DNA of 64,000 nt from Actomonas aquatica (lineage in GTDB: Bacteria; Verrucomicrobiota; Verrucomicrobiia; Opitutales; Opitutaceae): positions 4,187,753 through 4,251,752 of the forward strand of contig NZ_CP139781.1 of NCBI RefSeq assembly GCF_019679435.2, read 5' to 3'. This document shows, one piece after another, positions 57,566 through 64,000 of the stretch. How positions within the stretch are numbered: the stretch's first letter is position 1; each line of letters opens with the position of its first letter. A program made the translations under genes and the position numbers. The notes below the pieces were generated by a model. It did not search any database, was not told where the DNA came from, and saw only the letters and a list, made by a program, of their open reading frames with translations.

Positions 57566-58774
57566 TCAGTAGGTGAAGACCGCTTGTAACCAAAATTTGG
57601 TGACATCGGGCTGCGGGCCGGCGCCGTGGAAGTCGGCCAGTTTGGCCAAGGCGGAGACTCGCGGGGTGAGGGGGCGGGCCAGCGTGAGGTCGATTTCGGA
57701 GCCGAAGTCGGCTCCGCCGTCGGACGCGCTGAAGTCGTGGTAGACCGCGGTGGCGGAGAGTTTGGCCGGGAGTTTGGCGGTGGCCTTGAGGTAGGCATCG
57801 GCCAGGCCGGTGGCGGGAGTGGAGAGGAAGCGGTCGGCCCAGCCGTTGAAGGCGTGAGCGGTCGCCAAGGGGGTTTTGAAGCCGATGCCGTGATCGGCGC
57901 CGAGGTCTTCGTAACCGAGGGTGATGGAGAACTGGGCGGTCGCGAGGCCGGCTTCGAAGCACCAGTAATCGGCGTCGAAGTTGGTGGGGGTGTTGCCGGA
58001 GTCGGTTTGGGTGGCGAACTCGGCGCGATAAACGAGGTTGAAGTCGTCGTAGAGCGGGCGTTTGCCGGTGAGGGCGATGCCGGTGGTGGCGGTGCTGTTG
58101 GCGGCGGCGTTGTCGAATTCGAGGAAGTAGGCGTAGGCGGTGACGGTGAGGTCGGGGCGGGCCTTCCAAGAGGCGTTGAAGAGGTGGGAGTCGGAGTCCC
58201 ACTCGCCCTGGGCGTGGTCGCGACCGAAGATGCGCAGGATCTTGGTTAGGTAAGCGTAGTCGAAGGTGAGGCCGCTGTCGGGGGCGGCAATGGAAAGGCG
58301 GGCGGCGTCGAAGCTCTGCATATTTTGCCGCCAGCCGACGTTGCCGATGAAGCGGGCGTTGTCGTGGATGATGACCTGGCGGCCGAGCTTGGCGGTGGCG
58401 GCGTCAAACTTGGCGGAGATCCAGAGCTGGTTGAGTTCGGTGATCTCGGGGTCGGCGATGACCGTCTTGCCGGCACCACCGGGATTGAGGCCGGCCTGGT
58501 TGTAGCTGTCGGCGTCGAGGGCGGTGGTGTTTTCGAGCTGGGCGGAGGCTTTAAAAGTGTCGCCGTAACTGACCGTGTAACCGAGATCGGTGCCAGCGGT
58601 CAGGGCGTTGGCGGTTTTGAGTCCGGTCTGCTCGGCGGACTCGTAGCGGGCGGTGACCTTGAGGTTGAGCTGGCCGGCCCAATGGGTCGATTGGCCTCGA
58701 GCGGACGAGAGGGCAAGCGTTCCGACGAGCAGGGGCAACACGACGGATTTCAGCCGTTTGGAGTAGAGGGGCAT
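57566..58774 (-). CDS. Outer-membrane porin-like protein of the nitrite operon
   Basis: 402 residues from the ATG at 58774 with a signal peptide (KSVVLPLLVGTLALSSARG). The mature part has porin-like amphipathic strands: WAGQLNLKVTARYESAEQTG, LNQLWISAKFDAATAKLGRQ, QSFDAARLSIAAPDSGLTFD and a C-terminal TKFWLQAVFTY. It resembles alginate-export-type (AlgE-like) barrels in the LGRQ and NVGWRQN signatures. It is the first gene of the nrf run (13 bases before nrfH) and probably provides outer-membrane entry for nitrite. Confidence 0.82.
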   Translation of the reverse strand: MPLYSKRLKSVVLPLLVGTLALSSARGQSTHWAGQLNLKVTARYESAEQTGLKTANALTAGTDLGYTVSYGDTFKASAQLENTTALDADSYNQAGLNPGGAGKTVIADPEITELNQLWISAKFDAATAKLGRQVIIHDNARFIGNVGWRQNMQSFDAARLSIAAPDSGLTFDYAYLTKILRIFGRDHAQGEWDSDSHLFNASWKARPDLTVTAYAYFLEFDNAAANSTATTGIALTGKRPLYDDFNLVYRAEFATQTDSGNTPTNFDADYWCFEAGLATAQFSITLGYEDLGADHGIGFKTPLATAHAFNGWADRFLSTPATGLADAYLKATAKLPAKLSATAVYHDFSASDGGADFGSEIDLTLARPLTPRVSALAKLADFHGAGPQPDVTKFWLQAVFTY

Positions 58775-58794
58775 GGTGGGGGAGGATTGCCCGA

Positions 58795-58802
58795 TATGAG
58801 CA
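58795..58802. promoter_or_regulatory. TATGAGCA motif between the porin and Rrf2 genes
   Basis: TATGAGCACATGG lies 21 bases upstream of the porin start in the divergent region; the same octamer lies upstream of the molybdoenzyme operon (25637). A candidate site for the Rrf2 regulator or a shared redox regulator. Confidence 0.35.
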
Positions 58803-58885
58803 CATGGAGGCTCCAAATAGCAAAAGCCGAAAAAGAGAGTATTTTATCTTTTAATGCGCGAATTTTGCCCCAGATTGGCGGGCCT

Positions 58886-59296
58886 ATGATGCGTTTTGGA
58901 AAAGTGGCCCAGACAGCGGTGGCAGCGATGAGCCTGCTGGCGGAGCGTTACGACGGGGGAAAAACGAAGTTAAATTCGGCGGACATCGCGGCGGCGCGGG
59001 ATTTGCCGAAGCCGGTGGTGGCGAAGGTGCTGACCGTGCTATCGTCGGTGGGTTTGGTGGACGGGGTGCGGGGGCCGGGTGGCGGGTATTGGCTGAAGCG
59101 GGAGCCGAGCGAGATCTCGTTGTTGGATATCGTGCGGGAGTTTGAGCGGGCCGATGCCGGTATTATGTGTCCGTTTGGACCGACTTGGTGTGGCAATGGA
59201 GAGCCGTGTCCAATGCATGATTCGTTGACCCGGATTGCTGCGGAGTGGGAAGCCTATTTGAGCACGACGCGGCTTGCGGTTTTTCGCGTGGAGTGA
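58886..59296 (+). CDS. Rrf2-family transcriptional regulator, NsrR-like
   Basis: 136 residues from the ATG at 58886 (a second ATG follows at once). The winged helix is RFGKVAQTAVAAMSLLAERY, KLNSADIAAARDLPKPVVAK and VDGVRGPGGGYWLKREPSEI. The sensor loop carries MCPFGPTWCGNGEPC, i.e. Cys-x6-Cys-x5-Cys, spacing close to NsrR, which binds a [4Fe-4S] or [2Fe-2S] cluster and senses NO. It diverges from the nitrite operon and most likely represses it in the absence of nitrite or NO. Confidence 0.9.
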   Translation: MMRFGKVAQTAVAAMSLLAERYDGGKTKLNSADIAAARDLPKPVVAKVLTVLSSVGLVDGVRGPGGGYWLKREPSEISLLDIVREFERADAGIMCPFGPTWCGNGEPCPMHDSLTRIAAEWEAYLSTTRLAVFRVE

Positions 59297-59357
59297 CGGG
59301 CAGTGGGAGCGAAAATGCGGGGTCGGGGGTTGCTTGGGAGGAGGGGGGTGAGCTTGA

Positions 59358-59861
59358 GTGGCGGGGATGATTCCGACGCGGCGACGGATTGAATATGCGA
59401 GTGGTTATCTGGCCTTGGGCATGAATAAGGACGCGGCCGCGGAGTTGCAGGCGGTGGCGGCGGAGGATGCGGGCACGGAGCCGGTGCTGACGGTTTGGGT
59501 GGCGCTGTATCACGAGACGCGAAGTTGGCGGAAACTGGTGACGGTGGCGCGGGAGCTGGCGCGCGTGGCGCCGACGAACGAGCAGGGCTGGATCTCGTGG
59601 GCCTACGCGTTGCGCGAGTTGGAAGAGGTGGCCGAGGCGCAGCAGGTGCTGCGGGAGGCCGAGCCGCAGCATGGCGAGGGCTGCGCGGTGCTGCACTACA
59701 ACCTGGCCTGTTATGCGTGTCTGTTGGGTGATTTGAAGGAGGCGTGGCGACGCTTGCTGCGCGCGATCGACTTGGACGCGAGTTTTTATGAAAGTGCGCA
59801 ATCGGACCGGGATTTGGAGCCGCTGTGGGATGAAATCCGCGAGTTGGATGAGCCATTTTGA
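59358..59861 (+). CDS. TPR-repeat protein
   Basis: 167 residues from the GTG at 59358; the ATG at 59367 is an alternative. Several tetratricopeptide-like pairs are seen: YASGYLALGMNKDAAAELQA, WISWAYALRELEEVAEAQQV and NLACYACLLGDLKEAWRRLL followed by AIDLD. No signal peptide. Its stop overlaps GAGGA, the ribosome binding site of the lytic transglycosylase gene downstream, so the two are translationally coupled. Confidence 0.82.
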   Translation: MAGMIPTRRRIEYASGYLALGMNKDAAAELQAVAAEDAGTEPVLTVWVALYHETRSWRKLVTVARELARVAPTNEQGWISWAYALRELEEVAEAQQVLREAEPQHGEGCAVLHYNLACYACLLGDLKEAWRRLLRAIDLDASFYESAQSDRDLEPLWDEIRELDEPF

Positions 59862-59871
59862 GGAACCGGTC

Positions 59872-60885
59872 ATGAAGCGCCTTTCGATAAACGCCACGAG
59901 GTTGAGCTCCGGGAACCGGGCCTGGCGGCGCGCCGTCGCGCTGGTCGCGCTGGCGGTCGGAACGCTGCTGAGGTCGGGCATGGCGCAGACGACGGAGACC
60001 GAAGAGCTGCCGGCGGTTGATTTGGAGGGGCTCTACGAATTGGGACGGACCTTGTTTGAGACGCATGCATCGGAGGAGCTGAAGGCGCAGTTACGGTATC
60101 CGAGTAAGGAGGAAGTGGATACGTTTGTGGCGCGCCTGCAGACGGCTTTGCAGGAGGGCTCGTTGGAGGACCTGGCGGACTACGCCGGGGAGGCGCGGGC
60201 GGCTTTGGTGGTGATGCAGGCGCTGCCGGAGTATGCGCCGTATGCGGATTGGCTGCGGGAGCGTTTGGATTACATCGAGGCGGCGGAGTGGATTCGGTCA
60301 CAGCCGAAACCGGGGGCGGTGACGCCAGAGCGGCTGCGGCCGGAGCGACCGGAGGGATCAAAGCCGGTGGTGAAGCGGCCGGATGAGGTGGTGCCGCATT
60401 ATTCGTTGTGGATGGCGCGGGTGCGGCAGCGGGCGGTGCCGGCGGGGGCGGAGCGTTGGGTGCCGGAGTTGCAGGGGATCTTTGAGCGGGGTGGGGTCCC
60501 GGGGCGGCTGGTATGGCTGGCGGAGGTGGAGTCGTCGTTTAAGCCGGATGCCCGCAGTCCGGTGGGGGCGCGGGGGCTGTTTCAGTTTATGCCCGGCACG
60601 GCGGAGGACATGGGGCTGCGCTTGCGGCCGTGGGACGAGCGGGTGAATCCGCAGAAGAGTTCGGCGGCGGCGGCGAAGTATCTACAGCAGCTGCACGGGC
60701 GGTTTGGGTCCTGGCCGTTGGCCTTGGCGGCGTATAACGCGGGGCCGGGACGGGTCGGGCGGCTGCTGAAGGAGCGTGGCGCGACGGACTATGCTGGCAT
60801 CGCGGAGGCCTTGCCGGCGGAGACGCGGATGTATGTGCCCAAGGTGTTGGCGACGGTGGCGGTGCGGGCGCCGGCGGGGCGGTGA
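59872..60885 (+). CDS. Lytic murein transglycosylase, SLT family
   Basis: 337 residues from the ATG at 59872, preceded by GAGGA at a seven-base distance. Signal segment RAVALVALAVGTLLRSGMAQ. The SLT catalytic domain is C-terminal: PGRLVWLAEVESSFKPDARS with the catalytic Glu (E-S motif), GARGLFQFMPGTAEDMGLRL and WPLALAAYNAGPGRVGRLL. It cuts peptidoglycan between MurNAc and GlcNAc. The helical domain before it (about 40-170) probably docks substrate. The stop is inside a tandem 70-base repeat. Confidence 0.93.
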   Translation: MKRLSINATRLSSGNRAWRRAVALVALAVGTLLRSGMAQTTETEELPAVDLEGLYELGRTLFETHASEELKAQLRYPSKEEVDTFVARLQTALQEGSLEDLADYAGEARAALVVMQALPEYAPYADWLRERLDYIEAAEWIRSQPKPGAVTPERLRPERPEGSKPVVKRPDEVVPHYSLWMARVRQRAVPAGAERWVPELQGIFERGGVPGRLVWLAEVESSFKPDARSPVGARGLFQFMPGTAEDMGLRLRPWDERVNPQKSSAAAAKYLQQLHGRFGSWPLALAAYNAGPGRVGRLLKERGATDYAGIAEALPAETRMYVPKVLATVAVRAPAGR

Positions 60886-61011
60886 GGCAAGCGGCGGCGT
60901 GCGGTGAGGCAGGGTGCCGAGGCTGGAAGGCTCGGCCACGGGGGGGCGGCGGTGAGGCAAGCGGGGGTGTGCGGTGAGGCAGGGTGCCGAGGCTGGAAGC
61001 CTCGGCCACGG
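60881..61011 (+). repeat. Tandem 70-base duplication with hairpin
   Basis: Unit 1 begins at GGTGAGGCAAGCGGCGGCGT (60881) and is repeated at 60951 with a few changes. Each unit contains CCGAGGCTGGAAGGCTCGG or CCGAGGCTGGAAGCCTCGG, a hairpin with a 7-bp stem (perfect in unit 2), which may end the transglycosylase transcript. The first unit contains its stop codon. Confidence 0.75.
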
Positions 61012-61016
61012 GGCGG

Positions 61017-61050
61017 GAGAAAGAGAAAGATAAAGAGAAAGACTAAAGAG
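61017..61050 (-). repeat. CT-rich dispersed repeat, copy 4
   Basis: Plus strand GAGAAAGAGAAAGATAAAGA then GAAAGACTAAAGAG. Unlike the other copies it lies downstream of a minus-strand gene (the PEP-CTERM protein). Confidence 0.6.
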
Positions 61051-61058
61051 CGGGTTAT

Positions 61059-62678
61059 TTAGGCTGAACGGTATTTGCGGCGGAGGGTGTAGCCTAGGAG
61101 GGCGGTGGCCATGAAGAGCAGGCCGTAGGTGCGCGGCTCGGGGACCGGCGTCATGGGGGTGATGTTGCCGGAGATGGGATCCCAGGAGGCGCTGCCGCCG
61201 CCGGTGAAGGAGATCTCGGAGGTCGCACTGTCGGGATCGATGGAGGCGTTGAACACGTCGAGGTTCTCCTCGCTCCAATTCATGATGGTGAGCGAGGCAC
61301 CTTCATCGATGGTGATGGAGCCGATGGAGAGGTTGGCGTTGCCGCCGCCAAAATCGATGACCGAGTTGCCGGTGATGATGAGTTCGTCCCAGACCTGGGT
61401 GGAGCCGTTGAGGAGGAGGTTGACGTCATCGGTGAGGGTGACGGTGGTCCACTCGGGGATCTGCAGGTCTTCGCCAAACTGCAGGTCGACGCCGTCGAGG
61501 TTGAGGTTGGTCGTGTTGAAGGCGATGCCGTTCTGTTCGGCGATCACGGTGCCGCCCTCAAGGGAGACGCTGCCGAAGTAGTTGTCGCCGGTGCCGTTGA
61601 AAATGGTGGTGCCGGTGCCGGTCTGCACGAAGGAGTCGGCGTTGATCTGGGTGCCAAAGGTGGTCGCACCGTCGCCGGAGAGGAGGATGTCGCCGACGTT
61701 GATTTGGGCGCCGGAGAGGTTGATGTCGCCGGTGCTGGTGAGGGTGATGTCGGCGCCGCTGAGGTTGAGGGTGTTGGCGATATCGACGGTGGCGTTGCCA
61801 CCGATGGTGAGGCCGCCGGCGGCGTTGACCTGGCCGCCGGTGAGGGTGGCGTTGGAGTCGCCCTGGATAGTGAGGGCGCCGTTGCCGAGGTTGAGGTTTG
61901 AGGAGATGGCGGTGGTGCCGGTGTTGTCGATGAGGAGGCCGCCGCCGACGTTGAGGTTGCCGGAGATGGTGGTCTGGCCGCTGGCGGTGAGGGAGAGGGT
62001 GCCGGTGCTGTTGGCGTTGACCTGGCCGGAGACGTTCCAGTCGCCGGGGCCCGCGAGGGTGAGGTCGTAGTCGCCCTGCGTGACGGTCTGGCTGAGGGTG
62101 AGGCTGTCCTGTTGGCTGGTGAAGGTGGTGTTGCCGGTGAGGGTGAGGGAGGCGTTGAGGGTGTTGTCGCCGGAGACGTTGAGGAGCTGGCCGGCGATGT
62201 TGAAGCTACCCTCGGTGACCGTGATGTTGTTGGAGAGGGCGAGGGTGGCGTTGGCGAGCACGGTGTTGTTCCAGGTGCTGGCGCCGAGGGCGGTATTGGA
62301 CGCGAGGAGAGTGGTGCCGTCTTGGAGGGAAACCGGGCCACCAAAGGAGTTGTTGCCCGAAAGCGTGAGGGTGCCGGTGCCGGTCTTGGTGAGGCCGTTG
62401 CTCCAAGCGAGATTGGAGATGTCGCCGGAGAGGGTGGTGTCGTGGGCCCCGGTGACGGTGAGGGCGCGCCAATTGCCGTTGAGGTTGCCGGACACATCGA
62501 TGTCGCCGGCCTGGGCGTCCCAGGTCTGGTTGGCGCCCAAGGTCACGTTGGAGGTGATGGTGTAGGTCGATGTATCCGTGTTGGTAATACCCCCGGACCC
62601 AATCGTCTGGGCCTGGGCCGCGGGGACCAGGAGCGCGCAGAGGAGTGGCAACAGAGCCGATGGGAGACGACGGGACAT
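61059..62678 (-). CDS. PEP-CTERM surface/secreted protein with autotransporter-like repeats
   Basis: 539 residues with a signal peptide (SALLPLLCALLVPAAQAQ). Low-complexity, Asn/Thr/Ser/Gly-rich beta-helix-type repeats fill the middle (LTKTGTGTLTLSGNNSFGGP, NNTVLANATLALSNNITVTE, TGQ-type TISGNLNVGGGLLIDN). The C-terminus is a PEP-CTERM tag: PVPEPRTYGLLFMATALLGY and TLRRKYRSA, i.e. a Pro-Glu-Pro motif, one membrane helix and a basic tail, which exosortase uses to sort proteins to the surface. No exosortase gene is in the window. Function likely surface or matrix related. Confidence 0.92.
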   Translation of the reverse strand: MSRRLPSALLPLLCALLVPAAQAQTIGSGGITNTDTSTYTITSNVTLGANQTWDAQAGDIDVSGNLNGNWRALTVTGAHDTTLSGDISNLAWSNGLTKTGTGTLTLSGNNSFGGPVSLQDGTTLLASNTALGASTWNNTVLANATLALSNNITVTEGSFNIAGQLLNVSGDNTLNASLTLTGNTTFTSQQDSLTLSQTVTQGDYDLTLAGPGDWNVSGQVNANSTGTLSLTASGQTTISGNLNVGGGLLIDNTGTTAISSNLNLGNGALTIQGDSNATLTGGQVNAAGGLTIGGNATVDIANTLNLSGADITLTSTGDINLSGAQINVGDILLSGDGATTFGTQINADSFVQTGTGTTIFNGTGDNYFGSVSLEGGTVIAEQNGIAFNTTNLNLDGVDLQFGEDLQIPEWTTVTLTDDVNLLLNGSTQVWDELIITGNSVIDFGGGNANLSIGSITIDEGASLTIMNWSEENLDVFNASIDPDSATSEISFTGGGSASWDPISGNITPMTPVPEPRTYGLLFMATALLGYTLRRKYRSA

Positions 62679-62779
62679 AACGGCGTCTTATCAATGTAGG
62701 CTTCGCGCCAAACGTTCACCAGCCCCGGTCCCTGCAATTTGCACGTATATCCGTTACGTAATTACGCGAATGTCAGCGG

Positions 62780-62932
62780 CTAATCCTCCTCGCCGAATTC
62801 CTGACAGCAGGCTCCGCGGACGGTGTAGCACGCGTCGCAGACGGGGAGGTCGGCGATGCGGGTGGTCACGGGGATGCCGCAGTGCACGCAAGGCGCAGGC
62901 GCCGGGTCAGGTTCGAGGGTATGCTCGGACAT
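62780..62932 (-). CDS. Tiny Cys-rich zinc-ribbon-like protein
   Basis: 50 residues from the ATG at 62932. The Cys pattern APCVHCGIPV and LPVCDACYTVRGACC gives CxxC...CxxC plus a CC pair, a likely small zinc ribbon. The acidic C-terminus is QEFGEED. Function unknown; it is 37 bases downstream of the FG-GAP gene and could be in the same transcript. Confidence 0.7.
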   Translation of the reverse strand: MSEHTLEPDPAPAPCVHCGIPVTTRIADLPVCDACYTVRGACCQEFGEED

Positions 62933-62969
62933 GGCCCGACGCTGCGCGGGTGGGGGAGGTGCTGTCAAA

Positions 62970-64000
62970 TCAGCGGGTCGCTCCCCCAGTTTGGGCGACA
63001 TTTGCGGCGGTGTCAGGTCGGCCCAAATCGAGAGTGGTGGCGTCGGCCGGGACGCGGTGGGTGGTGCGGGAGCCGTCCGGCCAGCGCACGGTGAGGGTCT
63101 CCGCCGTGGTGGTGGCGGGGATGCTGAAGTAGGCCACCGGCGCGGACTGGGCGAGGTGGGCGGCCCCGGCGGTCAACTCGATGGCCGGGGTGGAGCCGTC
63201 GGCGAGGGTGAGGGTGAGCTTGGCGCCGATGGCGGCGGCGTTGCCGATGGTGGCGCGGTCGTGGAGGCGGACGGTCAGGGGGCGGGACGCGGTGGTCGCG
63301 GTCGGGGCGTAAACCTGCGCGGTGGTATTGAGGCGGGTGACGAGAAGCTCGGGGCGGGCGTCGCCATCGAGATCGGCGAGGGCGGCGGCGCGGGCTTCGC
63401 CGGGAATGGCGAGACCGCTCTGTTGGGGCGTCAGGGGCGTGAAGTGGCCGCGGCCGTCGCCGGCGAGCACGACGCTCAGGCCGCCGTTATACCAACCCGT
63501 TTCGACTTGGGGGCCCTGAAAGTTTTGCAGGCCCACGAGGTCGAGCAGGCCGTCGCCGGTGAAGTCGGCGGCAGCGAGGCCGAAGATGGGCGCGGTTTGC
63601 GCGAGGTGGGGCAGCTCGGCGAAGGTGAAGCGGCCTTGTCCTTGGTTGATGAATACACCGGAACCGAGCTCGGTGACCTGGAGGTGGAGCGACTCATCGA
63701 GTTTTTCGGGGGTGTAGATCTCGGGCAGGACGGCGGAGCCGAAGTCGTGGAAGGTGGGGAACTTTTGCGCGAGGGTGGGCATGGCGCGGGAGCTGCAGGA
63801 ACGGCCGCGCACGGGGAGCAGGCGGTCGCCCTCGTATTTGGCTTCAACGATCTCGCAGGTGCCGGAGTCCTCGAAATCGCCGTAGAACATTTCGACGGGA
63901 TGATCGGGCGAGGGGTGATACTTGGTGTTGTGGCCGAAGTTGCCGGCGACGTAGTCGAGGTCGCCGTCGGCATCGACGTCGGCGGCGAGCAGGGAGTTCC
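62970..64000 (-). CDS. FG-GAP/VCBS repeat protein with ASPIC/UnbV C-terminal domain, N-terminus cut by the window
   Basis: The frame is open to the right edge, so only the last 342 or so residues are seen. Asp-rich calcium-binding FG-GAP repeats appear as LAADVDADGDLDYVAGNFGH, LAAADFTGDGLLDLVG and AALADLDGDARPELLVTRLN. The wording NTKYHPSPDHPVEMFYGDF and AVLPEIYTPEKLDESLHLQ is typical of long proteins of this family in Verrucomicrobia and Bacteroidetes. The C-terminus LTVRLHDRATIGNAAAIGAK and LTVRWPDGSRTTHRVPADAT is the ASPIC/UnbV domain. Probably a secreted beta-propeller adhesin or binding protein. Stop at 62970. Confidence 0.9.
   Translation of the reverse strand, partial: NSLLAADVDADGDLDYVAGNFGHNTKYHPSPDHPVEMFYGDFEDSGTCEIVEAKYEGDRLLPVRGRSCSSRAMPTLAQKFPTFHDFGSAVLPEIYTPEKLDESLHLQVTELGSGVFINQGQGRFTFAELPHLAQTAPIFGLAAADFTGDGLLDLVGLQNFQGPQVETGWYNGGLSVVLAGDGRGHFTPLTPQQSGLAIPGEARAAALADLDGDARPELLVTRLNTTAQVYAPTATTASRPLTVRLHDRATIGNAAAIGAKLTLTLADGSTPAIELTAGAAHLAQSAPVAYFSIPATTTAETLTVRWPDGSRTTHRVPADATTLDLGRPDTAANVAQTGGATR

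Noticed and set aside
60881..61011. Tandem repeat considered as a CRISPR array
   Set aside because: Only two units of 70 bases with no spacer structure and no cas genes nearby.

Overview
The window is high-G+C chromosomal DNA and most likely comes from a Verrucomicrobium of the Opitutaceae type. The evidence is a PEP-CTERM protein (61059-62678), an FG-GAP/ASPIC protein with the family's typical wording (62970-64000), start codons that mostly lack Shine-Dalgarno sequences, a C-terminal domain found on unrelated secreted proteins that I associate with Opitutaceae, and many dispersed intergenic repeats built on AACCACGGATGNACACGGAT. This taxonomic call is inference; no rRNA or tRNA gene is visible. 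There is no phage, IS transposase or CRISPR array.

Layout. 1-19.7 kb is housekeeping and accessory: a cut gluconolactonase-like gene, a kinase-like protein, a ROK kinase/SIS isomerase pair, a membrane-anchored DNA/RNA endonuclease framed by inverted repeat elements, an exported peroxiredoxin, a TonB receptor divergent from a LacI-type regulator, a MuiA-like protein, an ECF sigma factor with a probable membrane partner, a spondin-domain protein, an acetyltransferase, an Aer-like PAS receptor, and a divergent lipase/FRG-domain pair bracketed by REP-like palindromes.

19.8-27.3 kb is a minus-strand sulfur locus: a Tat-exported molybdopterin oxidoreductase, a four-cluster ferredoxin, an NrfD/PsrC quinol-side membrane subunit and two YeeE/YedE transporters, one fused to a rhodanese domain. 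It looks like a polysulfide/thiosulfate/tetrathionate respiratory unit. A FadL-type outer-membrane protein lies upstream. 27.7-33.5 kb holds mixed small genes: DUF3667, a sugar isomerase-like TIM barrel, OmpW, a SpoIIAA-like protein, a phosphoesterase and a LMW phosphatase.

33.6-38.9 kb encodes three paralogous PhnD-type binding proteins with no ABC transporter, an ArsP-type permease, a DUF134 regulator, a NifX-like protein and a thioesterase. A perfect 14-bp palindrome lies just upstream. 41.2-51.8 kb is a redox/efflux locus next to an ArsR regulator: DUF2892, TolC, adaptor and RND pump, rhodanese, DUF2202 ferritin-like protein, CoA-disulfide reductase-rhodanese, HiPIP and a DUF3365 haem protein. 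This composition suggests persulfide or sulfane-sulfur handling.

52.0-59.3 kb is a self-contained nitrite ammonification locus: porin, nrfH, nrfA, ResB and CcsA haem-lyase subunits, truncated haemoglobin, cupin and MOSC protein, with a divergent Rrf2 regulator carrying NsrR-like cysteine spacing. The sulfur, RND/rhodanese and nitrite loci together describe a bacterium able to use reduced or oxidised sulfur and nitrite when oxygen is low, with dedicated protection against NO and reactive sulfur. The right end has TPR and lytic transglycosylase genes, the PEP-CTERM protein, a tiny Cys-rich protein and the cut FG-GAP protein.
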